Shown: piece after piece, positions 33,535-46,466 of the stretch
Layout of the letters: each line of letters begins with the position of its first letter
How positions within the stretch are numbered: position 1 is the first letter of the stretch
Source: Trema orientale
Taxonomy: Eukaryota; Streptophyta; Magnoliopsida; Rosales; Cannabaceae
NCBI GenBank assembly: GCA_002914845.1
Contig: JXTC01000149.1
Location: forward strand, 425,018-489,017
DNA length: 64,000 bases
Direction of reading: 5' to 3'
Translations under genes and position numbers: made by a program
The notes under the pieces: generated by a model
Told to the model about the DNA's origin: nothing
The model's database searches: none
What the model saw: the letters and a program-made list of their open reading frames with translations, nothing else

Positions 33535-35370
33535 TAGTGGAAGAAGCTCATAAAAACAGTTATTTTTATGAGAATATTTTTCATAATAATGAAATAAAAG
33601 TATTATTCAATTAATTAGTTGTGCATAGTGTTATTTAAATAAAGGTTCATTTAATTGGATAAATATGTATCTTTGTGATTACGATGTAGATTCATAGGAG
33701 ATAAAGATACAAGTTATTTACAATTAATTAATTGTTGCTCACAATAATATAAATAAGGTTGGGCACTTTGTTTATGCTGTGTAGCAGACCTTAGAAAAGT
33801 TTGTGGACAACTAAAGTAAGTTGGTTAATAGGACTTACACTTAACTAGATCATAAATGAAATTTTATTGACAATCCCAATGGAAAAGAATTTCATAGGCA
33901 ATGATTAATTTTAATCTTAATCTTGAGTTAGCTGTAATTATGTATTCTCATATATGGCTTTATTTGAATTGTAACTGAGTGAGATCAATCGAGATCAATA
34001 TTCTCTACTGTTCGGTAAAACATATTTGTTGAATTATGCAGTTATTGTTAGCAATATAGAATTTATTGAAATAATATCTCTTGGTGAATTTCAGTACTTG
34101 GTCAAAAATCTTAGGCCTAAGTGTGTCAATACTGTTTTAGTCAGTGAGATGTTGACTTATGATCATTTGAGAAATCAGTAAAAACCAAGAAACATTTAAT
34201 TATGTATTTATAATATTATAGAAATGGGTATTTAGCAAAGAATCATTGTGGCATGAGATTTTACTCCAAAATATATTTATGTGTAGGTGGAGTGCAATTT
34301 CAATCCTTTAGTGAATGGACCTGGAATTAGATAATTAACAGGTTCGTTTAATTATTTGGGAGCTAACTGTATATGTCTCATAAGATCCCCCGGCTAACTT
34401 GTGTCAATAGTCACACTGTTACTGGATTGAATCAATTTATGGTTAATTGGGATGAATTAGGTTGGACTGCAGAAGAGGCCACATGCATGGCCCAGTTACT
34501 AGGCCTAGGTGTGTAGCACAGTTAGTGGGAGGTAATTGACTCCAGTTTTGGTAACTTCTGAATAAAACTGGTAAGCTTAGTCACTAAGTTATCAATTTTT
34601 CCTATATGGTTAATTCCATATATGGATTGATTGTGTTTCCATTATTAATTTGATTGATTGTATTTCCCATTATTGATTAGATTCAATTAACCTAGACATA
34701 ATTAGATAGTAATTCTAATTATAGTTAATTGGATGTTAACAAATCAAAGAAAAACTGATAAGGTAATAATTGGTTGATTGCTTACAGAAAAGGCAATTAA
34801 AGGTAGTCAATTATATGAAATAGGTAATTGGGTAACTAGGAAATTCTCATTCTATAATTGGTTGATTGCTTACAGAAAAGGCAATTAAAGATAGTCAATT
34901 ATATAAAATAGGTAATTGGATAACAGGGAATTCCCTAGCACTAGCCGAATTTGGCCAGTGCAAATTGGGCAACACGCCACAACCATAAAGGCAATAGGCA
35001 TGTGGCTCCTCCCTAGGGTTACACATTTTGTGTCTTCCTTCCTATTGTCTATGAATAGGAGCCTCTAGACACCTCTTTCATGAGTAATAGAAATTGTAAC
35101 TAAATTATGTCAGTTTTTCAAGAGAAGATAGATTTATAAAGATAATTGAAGAGTCATCTTACTATTCTTTGATTTCTTTGTTAGTCTACTGCAGAAACTA
35201 ACTTGATCTTTTCCTGTGTAGCATATAGAGACTACACTCTTATGTGATTATACACAAGGATGGACCAGAAGATCAATTAGGGATTGGAGTCATTCTCTTG
35301 CTCATCTTAGATCAACAAGAGGTATGATTCTATAAACAATAACTAATATGTTATTATGAGTTTTTGATAA
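33535..35370. mobile_element. LTR-like insertion
   Basis: The paralogous segment at 55585-56160 lacks this block. It has the look of a long plant copia LTR: a CTACACTCTTATGTGATTAT phrase near 35230, and GATCAACAAGAGGTATGATT near 35320 that resembles an LTR end followed by a degraded primer site. An 88 bp tandem duplication lies inside (34767 and 34855). No coding frame is present. The borders are approximate. Confidence 0.5.
34767..34942. repeat. 88 bp tandem duplication
   Basis: TAATTGGTTGATTGCTTACA begins at 34767 and 34855, and both copies run through GGCAATTAAA, AGTCAATTATAT and AATAGGTAATTGG. It is nearly identical between copies. Confidence 0.9.
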
Positions 35371-35785
35371 TGCTCATGGTCATTTTCTACTGTGTCGTTT
35401 GAAAGAAAAACCGTTGGTAGTTTTTTCAGGAAAAATTAAAATTTAAAATTACTACCAACTGCTACTTTTCTCTAGTCTTTCCAACAGCTTCGTGTTGCCA
35501 CTCTTTGCTAATCTCATCTCAGAAATCGACATCTCAGGCAAGATAACAAAAAAAAAATAAGGAAGAAAGAAGAAATTCAAACCATAAAATCATGGAAGAT
35601 AAAATTAATTAGGAAATAAAGATCAGGGAAGAGCCAAAATTCATATCAAAATACCAAAAAGTGGCAGAAGTATTTAAAAAAGTGAAAAAAAAGGGCCAAA
35701 AACCCAAATTCTAGCTCCATCACTACACAGAACACAGCTTTGGCATCGGCACCCAAACTATATTCTTTCTTTCTTTAAACCATAA

Positions 35786-36443
35786 GGGCATCTCCAACTG
35801 GACTTTATTTTAAAGTTTCGCACAACAATAAAGTTAAAACAGCTCCAACCCAACTTTAAAAGGTGACTTTATTTTAGAGTTTACAACAATATAACACCAA
35901 ATATGAGGTTTCACTATAGCTTTAAAGTTTGTTTTACAAACTTTATTAATTCTAATTCTACCCCGTAAATATGAGAGGTAATGAATTTTATTCTCTTTGT
36001 GTCCTTTTCTTTAATTATTTATCTAATAATTTCGTGATTTTATTTAATTCTTTTAATTCAATTATTAATAAATTGACTTTTTTTTTTCTATTGTGAGTGT
36101 GATATTAAATGTAACTTTTTTTTATTTGTGATGTTAAATGTATTTTTTATGTTGTAATATTAAACGTAATGTTTTCTTTTAAACAATTTAACAAATGAAA
36201 TTAATGTTAGTTATGTACATTAGATTAATTATTTTAGTTTTAATTTACATGAATATATAATTAAATAATTAATGGAGTATATTAATTGTTTATAAATTAA
36301 AAAAATGAGAAAAATAAAGAGAATATTCTTTTTGGTGTAAGATTTAAAGTTTTGAGTTGGAGATGATTTTTGAAGATAGTGTGAAAAAACTGTAAAATTG
36401 TGTAAAAGTTACACCAATTTAAAGTTTTGGGTTGGAGATGACC
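35786..36443. mobile_element. PIF/Harbinger-type MITE (Tourist-like)
   Basis: The ends GGGCATCTCCAAC and GTTGGAGATGACC are inverted repeats, flanked by TAA at 35783-35785 and 36444-36446. The paralogous copy around 55855-55868 reads CCATAAAACCTT (reverse complement) with a single TAA and no insertion. The 3 bp TAA duplication is the hallmark of PIF/Harbinger elements. The 658 bp element has no transposase frame and is non-autonomous. Confidence 0.9.
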
Positions 36444-37208
36444 TAAAACCTTAATCCATTCTTCAGAGAGTGGCAAAAGACCAACGACCAATGACCAATG
36501 AGGACCAAGACGAATCTATTTGCGGAAAAAAAATTATGTTCATCTATTAATTAACAATTGATTCTCCACTCAAATCCAATATGGCAACCATTTGCTGTAG
36601 TTTATAGCAGCCAAGACAACCACAATGTTCTCTTCCATGATTTATACCTTGATCTCAATCCTAGGTTGTTGATTTTTATTTTTATTATTATATTTTTTTA
36701 TCTTTTAAGCCATAAAATCAAGTATAATAAATTTAAAGTATAGACATCCACGAAAGAAGAAGGGAAGATCGTTTCTTCTTCATCTGTCCTTTTTATTTTA
36801 TTTTATTTTTATAAATCTAACAAAAAGTAGTTATTGTATGTAGTTTAGCATAAGTTTTGTCTTGCGTAACTCATATAATCTAAGTCGTTTAATTTAGATC
36901 CAATAGTCGTGAAAAAGGATATAATAATAGTGTCAAAACAAGGGGTTATACTGTAGACATCCCAAAATTTATTTGTTACGTAAAATTAAAAAAAAATGGT
37001 GGAGATGACTACTGTATAGCTCCTTGTTTTGACTTTGTCGCTGCATCTTTTTTTATGACCGTTGGATTTAAATTGGACAACTTAAATGGTATGAGGTACA
37101 CAAGACAGAATATATGAAACTACATATGATCATGGCCGCATGCTTTAGTTTAGAGAAGCATATTAAAAGGGTGAAATTGACCGATCGATGAACAGCTACA
37201 ACCACAAG
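36444..37208 (+). repeat. Continuation of the dispersed segment (inverted copy at 55122-55855)
   Basis: The match to the reverse complement of 55122-55855 is continuous and includes the small incidental frame with NPIWQPFAVVYSSQ (versus NPIWPSFAVVCSSQ). It contains a hairpin-forming sub-element at 36815-37145. Confidence 0.85.
36815..37145. mobile_element. Foldback sub-element
   Basis: Two arms of roughly 150 bp are inverted repeats. The left arm holds GTCAAAACAAGGGGTTATAC and the right arm TATAGCTCCTTGTTTTGACT, with matching flanks such as GTCTTGCGTAACTCATATAA against the complement of ATGGTATGAGGTACACAAGA. It is present in both copies of the segment (about 55185-55515), so it predates the duplication. 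Confidence 0.7.
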
Positions 37209-37754
37209 TCTATATATATATTAAGCTTGGAGCAGAGAGAGTGTAAAAACTCTGATAGCTTCTTTGATCACCATTCTATTTTTAAAATTTTTAGAAAAAT
37301 CCTAATTTTTTCATGATATGATTGGTCCTATTATTATTTTTCTTTGCTGTAATTGGTTGAAATATATATTTGTATTATATAATATTATATTTAGTTTAAT
37401 ATTAATGATACTTTATATTAAATTTAGTTCATCGAACAAATAGCTGTGACACATTCGTTGTATCAAAATAAATGTAAAAATAAATACATTGTTTAACTAA
37501 TACCTGTGATACATTCGTTGCATCAAAATAAATGTAAAAATAAATACATTGTTTAATGTTTTATATAATATTATATTTAACCTTATATTAAATTTAGTTC
37601 ATTGAACAAAAAGTTATGTAATATTCATCTCATCAAAATAAATATAGAGGCAAATACATTCTTTAATATTGTAATACATTGAACCTAACTATAAATTAAG
37701 CCTAATATATGCAATATTAATACCATATCGCGCAAAGCGCGGTATAACGTCTAG
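37209..37754 (+). mobile_element. Non-autonomous Helitron
   Basis: It starts TCTATATATATATTAAGC and ends with the hairpin ATATCGCGCAAAGCGCGGTA followed by CTAG and a host T. The paralogous site reads CACAAG|TTATGTG (junction between 55121 and 55122, opposite strand), so exactly 37209-37754 was added with no target duplication, as expected for Helitrons. Inside, a 60 bp unit (ACATTCGTTG.ATCAAAATAA) is repeated near 37448 and 37508. No Rep/helicase frame exists, so it is mobilised in trans if at all. Confidence 0.92.
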
Positions 37755-38326
37755 TTATATTATATGCAGGAATTTACGTAGTTGGTACCTTTTTCACTTC
37801 TTGGTCAGTATCATGACCAGATAAGCATTCTCTTTATCAAAATTTAATTATTGCTATTGGCAAAAGGGAAGTTCTTGTTCCAATTAACATTTAAACTATG
37901 TACATTCAATTTCTTTTTACATCATAAAAGTAATTTTAAATAGTTAGTTTTTACTTTTTGTATTCTTTATATTTCAAAAATACCCATTTTGCTTTTGATG
38001 TCTAAATCCCTCACTTTCTAGACTATATATATTCATTACACATAATAATTGCATTTTACTATTGACTTGTCTTTTTTAATAATTCTAATTATGAGTAAAT
38101 TTGTAATTATAATTATAATTATGAATGTATATAATTTAAATGGTGATGAATTTAGAACTTTCCTTGACAAAATGGGCTAGTCAGCCGTACGAACTATTCC
38201 CCATAGCAATAAAGAGCATGGTATTTGTGGATATTAATTAATAGAATGCCAAAAATACTTTTTCAAACTAAAGAATTTGAACATATTTGTGTCAGCATCC
38301 TTTTATGTGTAACTTTGAGGCATAGG
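37755..38326. other. End of dispersed segment and AT-rich DNA
   Basis: Up to about 37880 the sequence matches the reverse complement of 55000-55121 (GGTACCTTTTTCACTTCTTG, TTTAATTATTGCTATTGGCA). After that no feature is recognised. Confidence 0.55.
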
Positions 38327-38333
38327 ATTTTAC

Positions 38334-38971
38334 TGGGTGGCAAATCGTGTCAATAGATTGTGTTCGGATCGTATCAATATCCATGTATAACATCATATAC
38401 TTCAACTCAAACCCAACTCATTTAATAATTGTGTTAGAAATTCTAATTCGAACCTGACTTGTTTATAAACAGATTGACTCGATACGACTTGTGTAACCAG
38501 TTTATTCAAATGGGTCATATTCGAGTCCACTTAACCTGATACGACTTGTTAACCCATTTAATATAAATTAGTTAAAATATATATTTTTAATGCATTTAAC
38601 ATAAATTCATGCATGTTTTATGACCTTAAGATACAAATATTTGCCAAAAATAAGTCAAAATCACATAAAATCTTAATATATATGCATAATAAAGTCTTAA
38701 AAAAATAAAAAGTCCAAATATACATAACACATATATTATAATTTTCAAGTAGGTATTAATATGTGTCATAAATGGATTGACCCGAAATTGACTAAACGGG
38801 TCATTGCGGGCTAGTTTCAGGTTAGTGAGTCAATCCGAACACGACCCGTTTAATAAACTGGATCGCAGGTTAAACCCGATTTTGACCCGAACTCGTTTAA
38901 GGGAAACCCAAACCTGCTAATTCCGTGCAAATTTCGAGTCGTGTTATCGCGTCGTGTCACAAATTGCCAGC
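38334..38971. mobile_element. hAT-like MITE, copy 2
   Basis: The ends TGGGTGGCAAATCGTGTC and GTGTCACAAATTGCCAGC are inverted repeats, and ATTTTAC is duplicated at 38327-38333 and 38972-38978. The interior is rich in CGACTTGTGTAAC, GACCCG and ACCCG motifs mirrored about the centre. It belongs to the same family as 8508-8888 and 44183-44908, and has no coding frame. Confidence 0.85.
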
Positions 38972-39061
38972 ATTTTACAAAAAATTTCATTTCAAAATTC
39001 ACCACTAAATGAGCTCTTGGTATTGGTGGTTGCTACCAGGTTTATCACATGAATATAAATA

Positions 39062-40060
39062 GGATAAATTGTACTCCCCCCTCCCCCACCCTAAATTACG
39101 ATCTCTGTAGACTTTTATCTTTTGAATTATTTTGTATTGTATTTATTCCCCTTGTATAATTCGGTCATTGTGAAATTAATCCTTCTGTAAAATTTTGTTA
39201 ATAATTTGACAGAATTTTTGATGTGACAGGCCAATTTTGATAATTTATTCATTAATTATATTAAAAATTAAAATTAAAATAAATTAATATTTTCCTTTCT
39301 CCTCTACGCGCTTCTTCTCCTTTCCTCTTCTTCGAGTTCCATAGCCGGTTGATCTTCTAAAGAAAATTTGAAGAACATACAAATACATATATAGCATACG
39401 AAGAGAGAGAAATGTTCTTGCATTTTAATGGAGCTTGTGCTGGAAATAAGATTAAAATAATACATATAAAGATAAGTCAAAATAATTGTTTTCCTCTCAT
39501 TTTTTACCTTCTCTTATATTTTCTTATTCAATCACAAATCTCCTGAGTCTTGCCCATGAGTAGGTTGTAACCCATAATTAAATATTGAAGGTTTCCCAAA
39601 AAATAGGATCCAAAATAAGATTCTTGTTATTTTTAATCTCAGAACATGTGTATAGGGAAAGAGAGAGATGGTGGAGAACCCAAGATACTTTTTTATTTAT
39701 TTTTTTAATGTGCAAGCTATTTAGAGAGAAAGGAGAAAAGGTACGTCCAAAAATAGAGAGAAAATATTGTGGAAGGTAAATGAGTTCGTGCAATAATGTA
39801 GAAAGGAGAGATCATGTAGATTCAACAAGCATTTTATATATTTTCACAGATTATTTCATTTTTAAAATAAAAATAAATTGATAAAAAATTATAAAATTGG
39901 CACGTCAGTAAAATCCGTCGGGTTAAACACAAATGTTAATGGAAGAAATGATTTTGCAATGACTGAGTTAAATAGGGGAATGAATGCAACGAGAAATAGT
40001 TCAGACAGCAAAAGTCTATAGTGACCATAATTCTTGGAGATGGAAAAATACAATTTGTCT
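39062..40060. mobile_element. Mutator-like TIR element (non-autonomous)
   Basis: The 9 bp ATATAAATA is duplicated at 39053-39061 and 40061-40069. The left end GGATAAATTGTACTCC is matched by the complement of the right end (AGACAAATTGTATTTTTCC). The arms stay similar for about 170 bp (for example TGTAGACTTTTATCTTTTGA versus TATAGACTTTTGCTGTCTGA). The 999 bp element has no transposase. A 9 bp duplication with long terminal inverted repeats is typical of Mutator-like elements. Confidence 0.85.
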
Positions 40061-40069
40061 ATATAAATA

Positions 40070-41137
40070 ATAGACCAAATGTAATACGCTCCAATGAACG
40101 ATAAAAGTTCAAAAAAATTTCATTTAACAAAATTGACGGGTGACAGGAAGTATATGCAACCGGCTAAATGAACAATAAAAGTTCAAAAGTTTTTCATTTA
40201 ACACGCACTACAGGATGGATGGAGCGGTACTGTATTATTATTAATCAGAGAGTTATTTTGATATCAATTCGACACGTTACAATTCGGAACAGCATCTGCT
40301 CCCTTATTATATTGAATCCTAGTGTATTTTTGGAACCTATGTGCCAATGGACCAATCATCTTTAGAAACAATAGACGAATTCAGCCCTTATTCTGAATCC
40401 TCAAAATCTTATGCCGGGGAAGGAAAACCCAAAAAATGAAATGGCGAAAAGAAGACGAACCAAACTAGCACAAACCCTCTCATAAGTTACAACAGATCCA
40501 TGAGAAGAAAATACTCAGAAATGCTTCCCCAGAATGATACAGTAAATTATTAAGATATATGAGATTGTAGTAGCTTGTTTGCGATCTTCTAAGGAAATTG
40601 TAGTCTTTGTTGGTTCCCGCAACAGACGAGTGAAATCTTCACAACTTTAACAGCAATTCATTTGATCTTTTTTCTTTTGATTGAAATAACATGAGGAAAC
40701 CAAATCACCATATTAGAAAATTCTGAACCCCTCAATCCTAACTGAGGATCCTTCATCATTATTTGAATCTAAATAACCCGGCGTTTCAACTATTGAGCAC
40801 GGTGAACCCAAACTCCACAGCAGCCATGAGGCTAGAGGAAACTCCTCTCGAGCAAAAATCAGTCGAGTTCATTGTTGGCCTTTTGTGCCAGTCGCATCGT
40901 CACTATGATGTAAACAACAAAATTTGTTCTCTCACCATAATGGATATAATACTGAACAGGGAAAATTTGAAGTGCAGAACACTGCTGTTCACAACAAAGC
41001 TTTTCAAGTCTTCGACATAATAACAAATACAACATCATCACTAGATACTGATAAACTTGATCATCATAATATCCACCTGCTAATTAGAGATCCTTAAAAC
41101 ATACCATGAGGCACAACCATAAAACGAAATACTAAAT
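40070..41137. other. Intergenic region, 3' side of polyubiquitin gene 2
   Basis: The phrase ATGAACGATAAAAGTTCAAA / ATGAACAATAAAAGTTCAAA occurs twice (40095 and 40167). No gene was recognised; the short frames here show no conserved features. Confidence 0.45.
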
Positions 41138-41143
41138 TTTATT
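41138..41143 (-). terminator. Poly(A) signal of polyubiquitin gene 2
   Basis: The minus strand reads AATAAA, 136 bp after the stop codon. The 3'UTR (TGATATGGACACGTGGTTGT) resembles that of polyubiquitin gene 1. Confidence 0.55.
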
Positions 41144-41278
41144 CACAGGCCTAGAGAGACCAAACCATAACGAAAAACAAGTCCTGGGAGAATCATAGTA
41201 TTTCAAGCAAACAAATTAAAAACATAATCCATTAAAAGCAGAAACACAACCACGTGTCCATATCACAGAGGGAAGGGT

Positions 41279-42424
<1,146 letters not shown>

Positions 42425-43195
42425 CTATAGAATAGAAAATTGATATAAAAATCTAAATAAAAGTTTTTAAAAAATAAATTAAACGGAAAATGGTTTGTTC
42501 CCCCAGAATTTATAACGCAGAATTCCAACATCAAATTAAGATTCCAACAATCTCAAGGTCCGAAAAAAAGAGACAACACAAACGAAACCCATTAAAATCA
42601 AGAGTCTAAAACGAATAAAAAGCCATTAACATTAAAAATAAATAAATATTTAGATTGTTATTACTTATATATTCAAAAACAGGGAAATATGCTTATTTGG
42701 CTAACATCTCTAAGACTTGTAGATTTCCATTTAAAAATACGGAATTTTATATTAAAATTTAATTGAAAAATATCAAAACAATTAATTTACAGAAGGGCAA
42801 TATTTTCCCCAAAAAAATTTACAACGCATCATAAACAAGATCAAATAAAGATCTCAAAGAAAAAAGATTTTTTTCTTAAAAAAAAAAGGACGAAACCAAA
42901 TGAAATCAAGAAGCTAAAAGAATTAAAACTATTAAACATCAAAACAAAACAAAAAAATCAAAACCTAAAGATCTAAGGGACTTATCAGATCTGCAATATT
43001 CGAATCATAAAACACGATGTAAATACCCTAATCGGGAAAAATAAATCAAATAAAAACAAAACGATAATTAAAATTCACAAAACATAATCTGGAACATAAA
43101 ATTCACAACAGTTTCTCCGTAATTAACCAAAATTTTCAACGAATAATAAAGAAAAACAAAAAAAAAAAAAAAGAAAAAAGAGAGCGAATCGGTAC
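42425..43195 (-). other. 5'UTR leader intron of polyubiquitin gene 2
   Basis: On the minus strand the leader exon ends CAATCTCAAG|GTACCG, and the acceptor TCTATAG abuts the ATG. The exon end is the same as in gene 1 (ATCTCAAG|GT). The intron is about 771 bp. Confidence 0.82.
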
Positions 43196-43307
43196 CTTGA
43201 GATTGAAGAGAATATCCTAGGGCTTCGCTTGGTTGATTCTGAAAGAAGGACAATATGAGAAATCGAGTAGTAGTACTGAGGGATTAGGGTATCGTTAAGG
43301 TCCTCAA

Positions 43308-43400
43308 TTTATAAGACAAAGGTAGCCGACTTGGTCACGGCAAAGGAAGGCAAAGGGAAACCCCATTGAAAAGGATTACTAATTAAAGTGTGACACGTAC
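43308..43400 (-). promoter_or_regulatory. Promoter of polyubiquitin gene 2
   Basis: TATAAA (minus strand) lies at 43313-43308. The exact 20-base block shared with gene 1 (CCTTTGCCGTGACCAAGTCG) is at 43346-43327, again 14 bp from the TATA box. Further upstream a GTACGTGTCAC element corresponds to CCACGTGTCAC of gene 1. Confidence 0.75.
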
Positions 43401-43499
43401 ACGGGTGAGCTGTCATTTGCTCCGTTTATACCCCAAGTTTCGTATATTTAAGATAATTAATATTCTTATACCCTTTTTGACTGTTTGTTTGTTTGTCGT

Positions 43500-43554
<55 letters not shown>

Positions 43555-43645
43555 CATGCTGCCGAGAAAGGCCTCAAATTTGCGTATAAGACTTTTTTTT
43601 TTATTCTTTGTTTTTTGGTTTTTTTTTTTTTTTTTTTTTTTTTTT
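43500..43645. repeat. Long poly-T tracts
   Basis: An uninterrupted run of over 50 T (from 43501) and a second of about 27 T (from about 43619) flank a short unique stretch. The lengths are unreliable in assemblies. A 70-residue Phe-rich frame here is an artefact. Confidence 0.9.
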
Positions 43646-43912
43646 GAAATGGAAATGTTTTTTCTGTTGAAGGTATGTAATTATAATTTTAGAAATAAAA
43701 TATAGATATTAATCATTCAATTTTTTATCTATTTTAGCACAAATTGCAAAAGAAACTTAGATCATGAGCTACCATATTCTCTATTTCATAGATATGGCGA
43801 CAAGAACATAACTAACAAAATTAATAAAGAAATTAATATCTTGAATAACTGGCGCTACAGCAAAACAACGTAATTTGTTTTTTATATCAGTGACTTATAA
43901 TTTATCTTTTAT

Positions 43913-45047
43913 ACTATGTTTGGTAGGTGAGAGGAAGAGTAAATTAAGAATCACTAGGATGTTAGAAAGGATTGAGAGTGTAAAGGAGGGAAATGAGTAT
44001 CATAATTTTTTAAGTTATTTGCTATGAAGAATAGAGAGTATGAATGATAAAGAATAGTTATTAATGAACTTATTATATCATCTATTTTATTATTTTCTTA
44101 AGAATTTTTTTGGAGAGTAAATTAGTCAAATGTATCCCACATTTTTCTCTTTTTTCTCTAATTCTTCCAACAGGGGAAGGATAGAGGTGGCAATTAATGT
44201 TGTCGTGTCGTATTTGTGTCGTATCGAGACAAATATATAATAAGTAACTACCAAATTCATACTCAACACGTTTATTATTCGTGTCACAATTTATAAATCC
44301 ACACCCAATACGCTAAATAAATTAACATGTGAACGACACATTTAACACATTATTTAAACAGGCCGTGTTTGAGTCGTGTACAATCTAACACGACCTGCTA
44401 ACCTGTGTATTGTTTATCACATTAATTAAACTCAATTTGATATATGAATATTAAATCTATTGTATTTAGTTCAACTTGAAATAATCTATTAATATATTAA
44501 GTTTAACATGTTAACATATTTCACATTTTCAATATAACATGATGTAATCTATTAACTTATTCAAAATTTCCAATATAACCAATCAATCATAATAAATCAA
44601 ATAAATATAATACGCAATCTAAAGCTTAAAACTAGAATAAAACTTTCAAGTTTTAATACATCAAACATAAATGGAAGCTTTAAGTCTTAATACACACAAT
44701 AAATATAAAGCCTCAAAAAAAGTTAAATGTGTTAAACATGTCAATTTCGAGCCTAGCAAGTTAACTTACTTTTAATCTGTTATTTAATCGTGTTTAATCG
44801 GGTTTAACATGTTTTGACATGTACATATTTAAGACAAAACCCAAACTCACTAACTTCATGTCAGTTTCAAATTGTGTTATCGTGTCGTGACATAAATTGT
44901 CGGCCATAGGAAGGATTGGTTTTGATGGGATTTCTAATCACCCCTACTCTCCTCTCCCTCCTCATATCCTTCCAACCAAACAAATATATTTGGCCTCTCC
45001 CTCCACTCCTCCCTATCCTTCCTCACATCCTTCTTACCAAACATAGT
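43913..45047. mobile_element. Inverted-repeat element hosting a hAT MITE
   Basis: The left end ACTATGTTTGGTAGGTGAGA is mirrored on the right by the complement of TCTTACCAAACATAGT, and GGAAGGAT / ATCCTTCC-rich purine and pyrimidine arms continue inward. The interior is interrupted by the hAT-like element 44183-44908. Without that, the element would be about 400 bp. Target duplications were not resolved. Confidence 0.7.
44183..44908. mobile_element. hAT-like MITE, copy 3 (nested)
   Basis: A perfect 8 bp duplication GGAAGGAT lies at 44175-44182 and 44909-44916. The ends AGAGGTGGCAATTAA and ATAAATTGTCGGCCATA are degraded inverted repeats, and the interior has TCGTGTCGT/ACACGAC motifs as in the other two copies. 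It is non-coding. Confidence 0.85.
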
Positions 45048-45203
45048 CTTAGTCACATATGCTAAAAATTCACCTTATATGGAATTTTTCAATTTTTTAG
45101 ATTTTGGACCTGAATTTATGTAAGGTTTTTTTCTTTTTGTTTCAGTTTTTTGTCGAATGACTTGGTTCAAGTTTGTAGCAATTTATATTTGTATTTTTTT
45201 TAA
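45048..45203. other. Short AT-rich spacer
   Basis: No feature is recognised between the two inverted-repeat elements. Confidence 0.4.
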
Positions 45204-46466
45204 GGAAAATTAGTCATTTTGCCTTTTGAAATTTGCCATCAATATGAATTTGTTCCCTCACTTTTGACTTGGTATTCAAATACCCCCTAAATGACAAATT
45301 TATTCTTCTTTTGCCACCTAACTTTTGACTTAATATTCAAGTGTCCTCTATAATAGCAAAGCTGTTCTTTTTTTTGTCTATTCACTTTTGACTTAGTATT
45401 TAAATGCTCCCTAAAATAGTAAAGTTGTTATTCTTTTACCACCTCAACTCTAACACTATTAGAAAATTGTTAATGGTCAATAGCCAAATAATCATTTTAC
45501 TTTTTAAATAGCTAATACATATATTTTACTATTTTTTTATTAGACATTTATAAAGAGTTAGAGTTATGATTAAATAAATAAAATAAACGAAAAAAGCTAA
45601 AAGAAAAATAATTTTTTAATGGTTACATATGTATATGTAAAACAAAAAATAGATAAAATAGAGCAATTTTGCATTAATTCATTAATGTCACAATATTTTT
45701 AGAAGTTATGTAAAAACAAAACTGCATATTTTCATATCCGAAAGACTTTTTAAAAAATGAAATGACTATTTTTCATTAAAAATAAGAGGGCAAATAGTCA
45801 TTTCATTTTAGTCATTTCATGAATTTGCCCTCTTATTTTTCATATTTTTATAAAATGAAATGACTATTTTTCATGAAAAATAAAATGACAAATAATCATT
45901 TCATTTTCTAAAAAATCTTTCGAATATGAAAATACGCAGTTTTTTTTTACATAACTTCTAAAAATATTTTGACACTAACGAATTAATATAAAAATTGCTC
46001 TATTTTGTCTATTTTTTGTTATATATATATATATATGTATAACCATTAAAAAATTATTTTTCTTTTACCTCTTTTCGTTTCTTTTATTTATTTAATCATA
46101 AAAACTAGCTCTTTGGAAATATCTAATATATAAAAAAAAGTAAAAGATATTTATTAGCTATTTAAAAAGTAAAATGATTATTTAACTATTGTCCATTAAC
46201 AATTTTCTAATGGTGTTAGAGTTGAAGGGGGTAAGAGAATAACAATTTGACCATTTTAAGAGGCATTTGAGTATTAAATCAAAAATGAGGGGCAAAAAAA
46301 AGACAACTTTGCCACTATAGGAGATACTTGATTATTAAGTCAAAAGTGATGGGACAAAATAAAAATAAATTTATTATTTAAGGGGCACTTGAATAAAAAG
46401 TCAAAAGTGAGGGGGGTAAATTCATACTGATGGCAAATGTGAGGGGACAAAATGGCTAATTCTTCA
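45204..46466. mobile_element. Long foldback element, 1.26 kb
   Basis: Nearly the whole block is an imperfect palindrome. The left arm begins ATTAGTCATTTTGCC and carries CCCTCACTTTTGACTTGGTA. The right arm ends with the complement of these (AAGTCAAAAGTGAGG, CAAAATGGCTAAT). The arms are about 600 bp, and the centre near 45800 has several smaller palindromes made of AAATGACTATTTTTCAT units. It has no coding frame and no sure target duplication. It probably is a Mutator-like or foldback MITE. Confidence 0.8.

Noticed and set aside
36558..36743. 61-residue frame conserved at 55579-55764 (NPIW..SSQ..LYLDL)
   Set aside because: Conservation is explained by the segmental copy: substitutions are spread over all codon positions and the frame ends in low-complexity sequence. 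It was not called as a gene.
43493..43705. 70-residue Phe-rich frame
   Set aside because: It is the product of poly-T tracts, whose lengths are unreliable.
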